Shown here in pieces: positions 24,999 to 33,133 of a stretch of 35,557 nt of DNA (within the stretch, counting starts at the first letter, position 1; each line of letters begins with the position of its first letter). Origin of the DNA: Anaerolineales bacterium (GTDB lineage: Bacteria; Chloroflexota; Anaerolineae; Anaerolineales; Villigracilaceae); assembly GCA_016789225.1 (NCBI GenBank), contig JAEURI010000017.1:1-35557 (forward strand), read 5' to 3'. A program made the translations under genes and the position numbers. The notes beneath the pieces are model-generated. The model made no database searches. It was given only the letters and a program-made list of their open reading frames with translations, and was not told the DNA's origin.

Positions 24999-27629
24999 AT
25001 GATCAGCGATCCGACATCCGTCAGCGAAACTGAATACAAACTTCCAAACGTACGGGCCTTTACAATTAAATCCCTTTGGCGCATTGGTGGGTACGCTCTT
25101 ATGCGTGCCCTGTCGCTTTTTATCACGGTTGCCATTGCCGTGTATCTTACTATTCTCATCGCCAACATGGGCGGCTATGTGGATGAGATCATGCGCGGGC
25201 TGATTGAAGAGAATATCAGCGGAATGTTGCGCGGCGGCTGGTTAAAGGATGTGCCTATCGAAGACCGTCTGCGGCTGATCGAAGAGGGGCGTCAGGCCAT
25301 GTATGAAGAAAAGGGGCTCAACGAGCCTTTCCTGTTGCGGACTTTTATCTGGCTCAAGAATGGCATGACCTTCAACCTGGGTGAAGCCAGCGTCATGGCA
25401 AGCCGCCGCTATGGCATCGACAGCAACCTCGTCAGGGATATTTTGCTCGATAACCTGCCAAACACACTGCTGCTTTTTGCCACGGCAAACCTGCTTCTAT
25501 TTTTTGTAAGTGTTTGGGTGGCATTGGTCATCTCACACAAACATGGCGGCTGGCTGGATGTATTGACGGTGACGCTCTCGCCTCTTTCCTCGGCCCCGTC
25601 CTGGTTCTACGGCGTGGTCTTGATCTTCGTCTTTGCCGCTCAAATGCGCTGGCTTCCGTTCGGGGGCATGTATGGTACTGACCCTGTGGAGAACGCCGCG
25701 AATGGGCCGGTGTTGACCATCCTTAAGCATATGATCCTGCCGGTGGGAGCCATCTTCCTCGGCTCGTTCTTTCAAAGCGTTTATGCCTGGCGGACCTTCT
25801 TTCTCATCTATTCTCATGACGATTATGTGGAGATGGCGCGTGCGCGCGGACTTCCCCGCCGGATTATTGATACGCAATATCTTCTGCGCCCGGCTCTGCC
25901 CAGTTTGTTGACGAATTTCTCGTTCCTGCTTATCAGCAGTTGGTCGGGCTCGGTATTGCTCGAATTGGTCTTCGACTGGCCCGGTTTGGGGTTGATCTTC
26001 TTCAATGCCATCATGCTTTTCGATACGCCGGTCATTGTCGGTTTCACTATCGTTTATGCCTACATGATCGCGATGACAGTACTGATCCTGGATATTGCCT
26101 ACGCCGTCCTTGATCCGCGCGTAAAGATCGACCTGAGCGGCAGGGTCTCCTCCAATGTCAGCGGCGGTTTTTTTGAATTTGTGCGCAGCCTTTTCATCCC
26201 TAGAAAAAAAGCCGTCAAGACAAGATCGACCACATCGGTGCGTTTTAAATTCTCGCATTTTATTGCCAGTCTGCAGGATTCGTGGGCGTCATCGAAGTCT
26301 GCTGCGCGCGAGATCGGGCGGTATCCTTCGGCAGTCATCGGCTTGTTGTTGATCCTGGTTTTGATCGGCGCGGCCATTTATATTTCTGCGACCACCTCGT
26401 CTGAAACCGCCATCCGCATCTGGCGCGGACAGGACTACGACTGGACAGAGAATCCTCAGCTCGTGCCGCCCGCGTGGATCAACTATTTCCGCAAGGACAA
26501 GCTCCCTGAAACGCTGATTCTCGACAGTCGCGAGGGAGGCGCGGAGGAAACGCTCAAGCCGCAGGATGGAGGCTTGTTCCTTCAGCAGTTGAGTTTCCCG
26601 CTCGATTACCCATACTACATTGATTTCCCGCAGGATCTGCTGGTTGCGTTGGAACCGTCTTTCGAATCCAAACCACCGCTGGTCTCGCTCACGCTGGTCT
26701 CGCCAAATGGAGTCGAGACTTCGCTGGAATCCTTCATTTTGCAGGACCCGAAATCCTATTACCTTTCGCAGGACGATATCCTTCAAAGAAAGCTCAAAAC
26801 ACTTTACCCGCAGCAATTCTTGTTCAGCAATGGCAGCCTTGAAAACCCTAAGCCATACCCGGGCCAATATCACCTGTTGGTGGATGTGGTTCACTTCGAA
26901 CCGAATGCCACAATGGAAGCGCGTGTGGTCTTATATGGAAAAGTGTACGGCTGGGCGGGGACAGATCTATACCGCCGTGACCTTGCCATGCCGCTTGTGT
27001 GGGGCTTGCCCATCGCGTTGATGTTCGGTCTGCTTGCCGTCACCGGCTCGACCATCACCACGATGATCATTGCAGCCATCGGCACCTGGTTTGGCGGCTG
27101 GGTGGACGCGCTCATTCAACGCCTGACCGAAGTCAATATGATCCTGCCGCTTTTCCCCGTGCTTGCGATGGTGGCGGCGCTTTACGAACGCAACATCTGG
27201 CTCATCCTGGGTGTGACCATCCTGTTGAGCATCTTTGGCAATGCCATCAAAAGTTATCGCGCCATCTTTTTGCAGTTCCGCGAGCTTCCGTATATCGAAG
27301 CGGCGCAATCCTATGGCGCGGGCAACTGGCGCATTATCTTCCGTTATCTTGTGCCGCGCATTTTGCCCACACTCATTCCGCAAATGGTGACTCTCGTCCC
27401 CGGCTATGTATTCCTTGAAGCCTCGCTGGCCTTGATGGGATTAAGCGATCCGCGCCTGCCTACCTGGGGAAAAATATTGCGCGATGCCTTCGACGGAAAT
27501 GCGCTTCTCGGCGGACATTATCACTGGGTGCTGGAACCCCTGGCCTTTCTCCTGCTGACAGGGTTTGGCTTCGCCCTCCTCGGCTTTGCGCTGGACCGGA
27601 TCTTCAACCCCCGTTTAAGGGAGCAATGA
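24999..27629 (+). CDS. Fused DppB-DppC-type ABC transporter permease
   Basis: 876 residues from ATG 24999; the TTG at 24996 is less likely. The first half is a DppB-like permease (residues about 1-375) with EAA loop DDYVEMARARGLPRR near 275 and the closing helices typical of the family. The second half (about 430-876) is DppC-like with a clear EAA loop, PYIEAAQSYGAGNWR, near 762, followed by PGYVFLEASLALMGL. Each half normally is a separate subunit of peptide or nickel importers. Between the first and second helix of the DppC half sits a soluble insert of about 195 residues (about 462-655), probably outside the membrane. No ATPase or binding protein is adjacent, so partners must be encoded elsewhere. 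Convergent with the LutA-like gene. Confidence 0.88.
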   Translation: MISDPTSVSETEYKLPNVRAFTIKSLWRIGGYALMRALSLFITVAIAVYLTILIANMGGYVDEIMRGLIEENISGMLRGGWLKDVPIEDRLRLIEEGRQAMYEEKGLNEPFLLRTFIWLKNGMTFNLGEASVMASRRYGIDSNLVRDILLDNLPNTLLLFATANLLLFFVSVWVALVISHKHGGWLDVLTVTLSPLSSAPSWFYGVVLIFVFAAQMRWLPFGGMYGTDPVENAANGPVLTILKHMILPVGAIFLGSFFQSVYAWRTFFLIYSHDDYVEMARARGLPRRIIDTQYLLRPALPSLLTNFSFLLISSWSGSVLLELVFDWPGLGLIFFNAIMLFDTPVIVGFTIVYAYMIAMTVLILDIAYAVLDPRVKIDLSGRVSSNVSGGFFEFVRSLFIPRKKAVKTRSTTSVRFKFSHFIASLQDSWASSKSAAREIGRYPSAVIGLLLILVLIGAAIYISATTSSETAIRIWRGQDYDWTENPQLVPPAWINYFRKDKLPETLILDSREGGAEETLKPQDGGLFLQQLSFPLDYPYYIDFPQDLLVALEPSFESKPPLVSLTLVSPNGVETSLESFILQDPKSYYLSQDDILQRKLKTLYPQQFLFSNGSLENPKPYPGQYHLLVDVVHFEPNATMEARVVLYGKVYGWAGTDLYRRDLAMPLVWGLPIALMFGLLAVTGSTITTMIIAAIGTWFGGWVDALIQRLTEVNMILPLFPVLAMVAALYERNIWLILGVTILLSIFGNAIKSYRAIFLQFRELPYIEAAQSYGAGNWRIIFRYLVPRILPTLIPQMVTLVPGYVFLEASLALMGLSDPRLPTWGKILRDAFDGNALLGGHYHWVLEPLAFLLLTGFGFALLGFALDRIFNPRLREQ

Positions 27630-27632
27630 GAG

Positions 27633-27658
27633 GGAGGGCAACATTAATGTCGCCCTCC
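27633..27658. terminator. Hairpin between convergent permease and LutA-like genes
   Basis: GGAGGGC/GCCCTCC stem extended by ACATT/AATGT across one mismatch. The lutA stop codon lies in the upper stem. There is no T run on either side, so the terminator role is tentative. Confidence 0.4.
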
Positions 27659-28399
27659 AAGCACTTCTGCAATATGAACTACTTTTTGCGTTTTGCCCTG
27701 TCGATGCAGTCCGCCCATGATGTGCATCAGACAGCCTGCATCGGTGACCACTAGAGTGGGGGAATTTGAAGATTCGAGATTGGAGATTTTGCGCTTCAAC
27801 CACTCTGCCGATAGCTCCGGGTGCTCGACGGACATCACGCCGCCGAAGCCGCAGCATTCTTCTGCGTTAGGCAAGTCGACGAGAGTCGCCCCTTTGACGT
27901 TTTGCAGTAACATGCGCGGCTGCCTGTCCACATTGATTCCGCGCAGGGTGTGGCAGGAGGGGTGATAGGTGAGCAAGCCATTCCATGTTGCGCCGAGGTC
28001 GGTGACGTGGAGTTTATCCACGAGGTATTCAGTGAATTCATATACCCGTTTGCTCAATGCCTCCGCACGCGGATACCATTCCGCGTCGCCTTCGAAGAGT
28101 TCCAAAAAATTATGTCTGAAGTGATGGGCACATGAGCCGGAAGGGGTGATGATATCCGGCAAGACCTCCGAGGTCTTAAGAGACCTTAGAGGTTTCTCAA
28201 ATACTCGTATCGTATGCTTGGCAATCTCTTTTGCATCCTTGCGCAGACCGGCGTTGAATTGCGGCTGTCCACAGCAGGTTTGGTCTTGCGGGAAATCCAC
28301 GTCAAGGCCGAGGCTTTGGAGAATCTCTACGACGGCTTCACCAGTTTTCGGGAAGAAGGAGTCGGTCAGGCAGGTGATGAAGAGCTGGACGGTGGGCAT
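27644..28399 (-). CDS. LutA-like CCG-domain iron-sulfur oxidoreductase subunit
   Basis: 251 residues from ATG 28399, preferred over 28432 because MPTVQLFITCLTD is the normal LutA/GlpC-type beginning. Two cysteine-rich CCG domains: QTCCGQPQFNAG and SCAHHF in the first, HPSCHT and EECCGFGGVMSV in the second, with DAGCLMHI near the end. LutA works with LutB and LutC in oxidising lactate to pyruvate and may bind a cluster through these motifs. It lies 3.9 kb from lutBC on the same strand, separated by a permease gene in the other direction. It contains residues from a palindrome (28161-28177) and a heptanucleotide repeat (27761-27788). Confidence 0.85.
   Translation of the reverse strand: MPTVQLFITCLTDSFFPKTGEAVVEILQSLGLDVDFPQDQTCCGQPQFNAGLRKDAKEIAKHTIRVFEKPLRSLKTSEVLPDIITPSGSCAHHFRHNFLELFEGDAEWYPRAEALSKRVYEFTEYLVDKLHVTDLGATWNGLLTYHPSCHTLRGINVDRQPRMLLQNVKGATLVDLPNAEECCGFGGVMSVEHPELSAEWLKRKISNLESSNSPTLVVTDAGCLMHIMGGLHRQGKTQKVVHIAEVLGGRH
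27761..27788. repeat. Heptanucleotide tandem repeat in lutA
   Basis: Four 7-bp units GGAATTT, GAAGATT, CGAGATT, GGAGATT. Translated on the minus strand as NLESSNSP between two conserved blocks. Confidence 0.6.
28161..28196. repeat. Palindromic repeat translated in lutA
   Basis: AAGACCTC/GAGGTCTT perfect 8-bp arms (28161-28177), followed by a degenerate second half AGACCTTAGAGGTTTCTC. It encodes EKPLRSLKTSEVLPD between the helix HTIRVF and the conserved strand IITPSGSCA. Confidence 0.6.
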
Positions 28400-28435
28400 G
28401 GTCAGATTATACGACCAGTGATGAGGCGGCATGAA

Positions 28436-28473
28436 TATGAAAAACCCCTGAAAGACGCAAGACCTTCAGGGGC
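28436..28473 (-). terminator. Terminator after the cohesin/dockerin gene
   Basis: On the minus strand CCCCTGAA and TTCAGGGG form an 8-bp stem with a 12-nt loop and are followed by TTTTTCAT. Confidence 0.75.
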
Positions 28474-28511
28474 AAACTACAAGACCAGCCGATTGCTTGA
28501 CCAGGAAAATA

Positions 28512-29969
28512 TCACTGCCAAACAACCGGACCTGTTTTGCGATAGTGTTGGGCCAGGAGTTCCAGATCGAGGGCATTAATGATACCGTCGTTGTTCAGGT
28601 CAGCGCCGGGAGGCTGGGAAAGCCCGTAGTTAAAGCCGATGGTCATGGCATCGAATTGGTCAATCGAATTGTCGTCGTCGATATCCCCGGCGGGCAGGGA
28701 GATTACGGGCATGGATTGAGCGCCGCCTGTAAGTGTGACCGTCCCTTGCGCGCGGAGAAATCCATTGGCAGTGGCGACGATCGAATAGGTTCCGGGGGGC
28801 ACCTCGAACAGGAAACTTCCATCCGGGTTGGCATTGACTGCGGCGACCAGGCTTTGGTCCGGGTTGTATAAACGCACGGTGACCACCTTGCTGGCGATGA
28901 CCTGCCCGTAAAGAGTCGTTTTGGGGATGTTGGTTGCTGTGGGTGAGGCAGTTGGGGTGAAGATGAAGGTAGGCGTGGGAGTGGGGATCAGTTCCAGCCA
29001 TTGAGAATAGGTTGAAACGATCTGCCCAAAGACAATCGACTCAGCGGCTTCATCAAATAGAGGCGGCGGGGTGGGGAAGACACCCGGGTTGATGATGTTG
29101 AAAATAAAATCCAGGCTGATGCAGGCATTATTGTGGGTTGTGGAATATGCTATCCATTTGTGAAGATGACCAGCCGAACCATCCTCCCCGGTCTCTTTCA
29201 AAAAGGGAATGCCGTTGATGACGACGGCTTCCGACGTCATGAGCATGGAGTTGGTGGCCAGGGGACTTTGGCAGAGACTCACATTCTCCGCGACGATGAC
29301 CTCCAGATATTTCTCGCTCAGGTTCGTACCTGGAACGAACGGCAGGTTGATGCGGGCGTAGTTATCTGTGTTGCCGCTTAATAGCTGACCTTGTGACGGG
29401 TACTTGAACTCAAAGCCATATTTAAGATTTCTGAAGATAACCCAGTTTGGAGTCTCGGTCGGGGTGGGCGTTGGGCTGAGGATGGTGAGACCAGCCCCAG
29501 TTGAGGGCAGAGGCGTGAGGACGTCGATCCCGGTGGAGACGCGCACAGTACATTCGACCGTCGTCTGTGCCTGAATCAGACCTTTTACATTGAAAGTGAA
29601 CGCAGCTCCGCTTGTGGTGGCTTTATTTCCATTACTGCCCGCAATGGCGACAATGAATGTTCCGGCCTGCGGTAGGTTGACCGCAACGACAGCGTCAGCT
29701 CCGAACAAGCTGGTCGTTAGCACGTTTCCAGTTTCCACAGCGGAAGGGTCATAGACACAAACGAACTCGGCGCCTGTATAGCCTTCCGCAGGGACGTTGT
29801 TCAAGCTGACCGTGGCAGTTGCGCTTTCGCTCACACTTATGCTTGCCGGATTAATGCTCGTGGAAACGGTGGGCGTATCGGTGCGGGCTGCCGCAGACCG
29901 TCCTGCGCCCATTGGATTGAAGGATAGTACGACCACGGCAATGATTTGAAATAGGAATCTGGTTTTCAT
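28512..29969 (-). CDS. Secreted protein with cohesin-like and dockerin-like domains
   Basis: 485 residues from ATG 29969, preceded by AAGGTG; an ATG at 29993 is in frame but the ribosome binding site favours the later one. Order: signal peptide (about 1-28); cohesin-like beta domain (about 35-160: VSVSESATATVSLNNV-type opening, GAEFVCVYDP, AFTFNVKG); Pro/Thr linker PTPTPTETP; unrecognised domain about 172-325; second linker PTPTPTFIFTPTASPTAT; carboxypeptidase-regulatory-like beta domain about 350-420 (DGSFLFEVPPGTYSIVATA); then a dockerin-like pair of calcium loops, DIDDDNSIDQFD and DLNNDGIINALD (about 425-475). Cohesin-dockerin pairs hold extracellular complexes together, so this protein may link to itself or to partners at the cell surface. 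No glycosidase domain is seen. Confidence 0.8.
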   Translation of the reverse strand: MKTRFLFQIIAVVVLSFNPMGAGRSAAARTDTPTVSTSINPASISVSESATATVSLNNVPAEGYTGAEFVCVYDPSAVETGNVLTTSLFGADAVVAVNLPQAGTFIVAIAGSNGNKATTSGAAFTFNVKGLIQAQTTVECTVRVSTGIDVLTPLPSTGAGLTILSPTPTPTETPNWVIFRNLKYGFEFKYPSQGQLLSGNTDNYARINLPFVPGTNLSEKYLEVIVAENVSLCQSPLATNSMLMTSEAVVINGIPFLKETGEDGSAGHLHKWIAYSTTHNNACISLDFIFNIINPGVFPTPPPLFDEAAESIVFGQIVSTYSQWLELIPTPTPTFIFTPTASPTATNIPKTTLYGQVIASKVVTVRLYNPDQSLVAAVNANPDGSFLFEVPPGTYSIVATANGFLRAQGTVTLTGGAQSMPVISLPAGDIDDDNSIDQFDAMTIGFNYGLSQPPGADLNNDGIINALDLELLAQHYRKTGPVVWQ

Positions 29970-30086
29970 AGGTACACCTTGACTCCTATTCATTGTATGC
30001 TCACTGGTTGGCTTTCGAGTCGCGGCGGCATTGCAGAAGAATTACAAATCCAACGCGGAGGCTGTTTTTTTTTCGGGTAAAAATAA

Positions 30087-30144
30087 CTCACCTTACGATT
30101 CCCTGAGGCAGCGTAGAGGTTCTCACCGCACTGCGTAAAGTGAG
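30087..30144. repeat. Palindromic element between leuS and the cohesin/dockerin gene
   Basis: Arms CTCACCTTACG (30087-30097) and CGTAAAGTGAG (30134-30144) differ at one wobble position. An inner related block CTCACCGCACTGCG suggests a composite repeat. Non-coding; it lies upstream of the cohesin/dockerin start. Confidence 0.5.
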
Positions 30145-30150
30145 TAAATA

Positions 30151-30187
30151 AAAAATCCCTGCAGGTCACGAACCTTCAGGGATTTTT
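30151..30187 (-). terminator. Terminator after leuS
   Basis: AAAAATCCCTG/CAGGGATTTTT 11-bp stem with inner AGGT/ACCT. On the minus strand the stem ends in TTTTTT, 16 nt beyond the leuS stop codon. Confidence 0.8.
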
Positions 30188-30202
30188 CCATTCGGTGTGC
30201 GG

Positions 30203-32935
30203 TTAAACCACCAAACTTACCAACTTGCCTTTGACCACGATCACCTTTCGCGGCTCTTTCCCTTCCAAATGCTTTTGGACGGCTTCACTCGCCATGACCG
30301 CAGACTTGATCTCATCCTCGCTCGCATCGGCAGGGACAGTGATGCGGTCACGCACTTTGCCGTTGACCTGGACAGGGATCTCGATCACATCATCTTTAGC
30401 GGCGGCTTCATCTACTTGCGCCCAACGCTGTTGGTGAATGGAGTAGGGCTTGCCCAGATGTTCCGTCCATAATTCCTCAGTGATGTGCGGAGCGACAGGT
30501 GCCATCATCTTTAAGTAAATTTCCTGAGTCTCTTTCCACTCAGGGGAACCAGCGGCTCCGGCTTCGCGTGCCTTGTACATCTCGTTCAACAACTCCATCA
30601 ATGAAGAGACGACGGTATTGAACTCGAAGTTCTCGAAATCACGAGTCACGCGTTTCAAGGTCTGGTGAACTTTTCGGCGTAGATTCTTTTTCGTCTCGTC
30701 AGAGGCAGTTCCCGGCGTGGAGGAGGGGTCAGTGAACAGAGTCCACACGCGGCGGATCCAGCGGGCTGTCCCTTCGATGCCATGCGAGTCCCAGGGAGCG
30801 CCCTGCTGCCAGCGCGCGAAGAACATCAAATAGGCACGCACGGTGTCAGCGCCATATTTCTGCACCAACACATCCGGCGCGACCACATTGCCCTTGCTCT
30901 TAGACATCTTGCTGTTGTCCTCTGCCAGCACCATGCCCTGATTGCGTAATTGCATCACTGGCTCAGGGCCCTCTGTGATACCCATATCACGCAGCGCCTT
31001 ATGGAAAAAACGGAAGTAAAGCAAATGCATGTTGGCGTGTTCACTACCGCCTGTGTAGGTGTCAACGGGCATCCAGTAATTGTATTCCGCATCATCGAAC
31101 GGAGCCTTGTCATTTTTCGGCGACAGATAGCGCATGTGATACCACGACGAACACATGAACGTATCCATCGTGTCGGTTTCGCGCATGGCATATCCGCCGC
31201 AGACGGGACAAGTGGAGTCCTTCCAGGTCGGGTGGAACTTCAAAGGCGATTCGCCGGTCGGTTTCCATTCGGTGATATCGTCAGGCAACAACACAGGCAG
31301 TTGATCATCGGGCACAGGATTCCAACCGTGGGTTTCGCAATACACCATCGGGATCGGCGCGCCCCAGAAGCGCTGGCGCGAGATCAACCAGTCGCGGTAC
31401 CGATAATTGACATCCATCTTGCCGATGCCTTTTTGTTCCAGCCATTCGACCACAGCTTTGATGGCGGGATTCTTCACGCCTTTGTCGTTCGTGGCGCGTG
31501 TCCCATTGAATGGACCTGAGTTGACCATCACACCTTCATGCGGATACGCAGTTTCCATTGTGTCGCCGTTTAATTCAACGCCTTCAGGCTGGATGACAGG
31601 GATCACCTTCAACCCGAACTTGCGCGCAAATTCAAAGTCGCGTTCATCGTGCGCAGGCACCGCCATGATCGCACCCGTACCGTACGACATCAACACATAA
31701 TCCGCCACCCAAATGGGGATGCGTTCTTCATTGACCGGATTGATGGCATACCCGCCCGTGAAGACACCGGTCTTCTCTTTATCTTTCGCCTCGCGCTGGA
31801 TGTCGGTCTGTTTCGCCGCTTGCGCCTTATACTCGCTGACAGCTTCTCTGTTCTCCGCAGTGGTGATCTTTTCCACCAGCGGATGCTCCGGCGACATGAC
31901 CATGAAGGTCGCGCCCCACAGCGTATCCGGGCGGGTGGTAAAGATCTCAATGGGGTCACCAGACTCCGTTTTGAAGATGACCGAAGCGCCCTCACTGCGA
32001 CCGATCCAATTCGTTTGCGATGTCTTGATGTAATCGGGCCAGTCAATGCCTTCGAAGCTCAGCAATTCATCGGCATATTTTGTTGCCTTGAAGAACCACT
32101 GTTCCAGTTCCTTTTTGATCACCGGCGTACCACAGCGATCACACACCCGGTCATCACCCTTGACCTGCTCGCGCGCCAAGGTCGTGTTGTCCTTCGGGCA
32201 CCAATCCACAGCAGATTTCTTGCGATATGCCAATCCGTGTTTGTATAACTGGATGAAGAACCACTCCGTCCATTTGTAATATTCGGGGTCGGCAGAGACG
32301 GCCTCGCGTTCCCAATCGAACATCGCACCCATCGTGCGCATTTGCACCCGCATCCGCTCGATGTTTTGATATGTCCATATTTTCGGATGGATATTGTGCT
32401 TGATCGCCGCGCCTTCCGCAGGCAGACCGAACGCATCGAATCCCATCGGGAACATGACGTTGTATCCCTGCATGCGTTTGAATCTTGCGCGCGCATCTGG
32501 CGGCGTCATAGAGAACCAGTGGCCGATGTGCAGGTCGCCGCTGGGGTAGGGCAGCATGGTCAAGGCATAATGTTTCGGCTTGCTATTGTCAATGACCGCG
32601 CGGTACAACTTGTCCGCTTCCCATTTCGCCTGCCATTTTTTCTCGATGTTTCCAGGGTTGTAAGACAGGTCTTTCATCTTCTTCTCCTCTTTCGCTTTTG
32701 CTGGGATGATTGCCTTTGGCTTCTCGGTCACTGGTGTGATGGCAGCCTTCGGCGCAGGGATGATCGCCTTGGATTTAACCACCGCCTCTTTCTTAACTTT
32801 AGGCTGGCTCGCCTTCTTGACCGGTTTCTTCGCTGTGGGTTTGGTTGCTTTTTTCACAGCGGGCTTCGTTACTTTCTTCGCCGCCGGTTTCTTGACAGCT
32901 GTCTTTTTAGTAACTTTCTTTTTTGGAGTCGTCAT
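30203..32935 (-). CDS. leuS: Leucyl-tRNA synthetase with lysine-rich N-terminal tail
   Basis: Charges tRNA-Leu with leucine. 910 residues. Residues 87-910 are a normal bacterial LeuRS: NPGNIEKKWQ, HIGH motif 136-139 in GDLHIGHW, editing domain with TTRPDTLWGATFMV and GTGAIMAVPAHDERD, zinc-type CPVCGG, KMSKS motif 676-680, anticodon-binding and C-terminal domains ending VNGKVRDRI...KLVSLVV. Residues 1-86 are an extra tail of Lys, Ala, Pro and Thr (TKKTAVKKPAAKKVTKPAVK type), like histone H1 or bacterial H1-like tails. GAGGT precedes the ATG at 32935, so the long form looks translated. A second strong ribosome binding site, GAGGAGAAGAAG, stands directly before the internal ATG at 32677 (residue 87). 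Regulated by the T-box upstream. Confidence 0.97.
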   Translation of the reverse strand: MTTPKKKVTKKTAVKKPAAKKVTKPAVKKATKPTAKKPVKKASQPKVKKEAVVKSKAIIPAPKAAITPVTEKPKAIIPAKAKEEKKMKDLSYNPGNIEKKWQAKWEADKLYRAVIDNSKPKHYALTMLPYPSGDLHIGHWFSMTPPDARARFKRMQGYNVMFPMGFDAFGLPAEGAAIKHNIHPKIWTYQNIERMRVQMRTMGAMFDWEREAVSADPEYYKWTEWFFIQLYKHGLAYRKKSAVDWCPKDNTTLAREQVKGDDRVCDRCGTPVIKKELEQWFFKATKYADELLSFEGIDWPDYIKTSQTNWIGRSEGASVIFKTESGDPIEIFTTRPDTLWGATFMVMSPEHPLVEKITTAENREAVSEYKAQAAKQTDIQREAKDKEKTGVFTGGYAINPVNEERIPIWVADYVLMSYGTGAIMAVPAHDERDFEFARKFGLKVIPVIQPEGVELNGDTMETAYPHEGVMVNSGPFNGTRATNDKGVKNPAIKAVVEWLEQKGIGKMDVNYRYRDWLISRQRFWGAPIPMVYCETHGWNPVPDDQLPVLLPDDITEWKPTGESPLKFHPTWKDSTCPVCGGYAMRETDTMDTFMCSSWYHMRYLSPKNDKAPFDDAEYNYWMPVDTYTGGSEHANMHLLYFRFFHKALRDMGITEGPEPVMQLRNQGMVLAEDNSKMSKSKGNVVAPDVLVQKYGADTVRAYLMFFARWQQGAPWDSHGIEGTARWIRRVWTLFTDPSSTPGTASDETKKNLRRKVHQTLKRVTRDFENFEFNTVVSSLMELLNEMYKAREAGAAGSPEWKETQEIYLKMMAPVAPHITEELWTEHLGKPYSIHQQRWAQVDEAAAKDDVIEIPVQVNGKVRDRITVPADASEDEIKSAVMASEAVQKHLEGKEPRKVIVVKGKLVSLVV
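32666..32690 (-). promoter_or_regulatory. Internal ribosome binding site and alternative leuS start
   Basis: On the minus strand GAGGAG lies about 7 nt before ATG 32677, exactly where the conserved LeuRS sequence begins (MKDLSYNPG). It could produce an 824-residue enzyme without the lysine-rich tail. The same bases also encode KEEKK, so the match could be a side effect of lysine/glutamate codons. Confidence 0.5.
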
Positions 32936-33001
32936 TCTTACCTCATAATTATTTTCGTAGGACGGGTTAGAAACCCGCCAAGTGTTTGTTATTGAAAATC
33001 C

Positions 33002-33036
33002 GTCAGGCTACATACCCTACGGGCACTTAGCCTGAC
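33002..33036. repeat. Palindromic repeat with GCTAAGTGCCC core in the leuS leader
   Basis: 9-bp perfect arms GTCAGGCTA/TAGCCTGAC; on the minus strand the loop starts AGTGCCCGTAGGGTAT. It shares its core with the copy in lutBC at 22185-22220 while the arms differ in compensating ways. It begins right at the stop codon of the 23-residue ORF and is followed by GGATTTTC. Confidence 0.7.
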
Positions 33037-33108
33037 CTATAGGACACAGCCTAGAAGAAGACCCGCAAGCAAGGGCCCCTGTTTCCAGAAATTCCTTTTG
33101 ATGTTCAT
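33037..33108 (-). CDS. Leu-rich 23-residue mini-ORF in the leuS leader
   Basis: ATG 33108 has a perfect AGGAGG five bases upstream. The peptide is MNIKRNFWKQGP followed by LLAGLLLGCVL and a TAG stop. Six of its last eleven residues are leucine. It lies between the T-box terminator and leuS and ends one base before the hairpin at 33002-33036. It may be a leader peptide sensing Leu-tRNA or ribosome stalling. It could also be the remnant of a small lipoprotein or membrane protein (LLLGC looks like a lipobox). Confidence 0.45.
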   Translation of the reverse strand: MNIKRNFWKQGPLLAGLLLGCVL

Positions 33109-33133
33109 GCGTGCCTCCTTTCATGGTTTTCAT

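Noticed and set aside
32342..32995. 217-residue plus-strand frame opposite the leuS 5' end
   Set aside because: An antisense product of the lysine-rich tail (its complement gives long Phe/Leu runs); no independent support.
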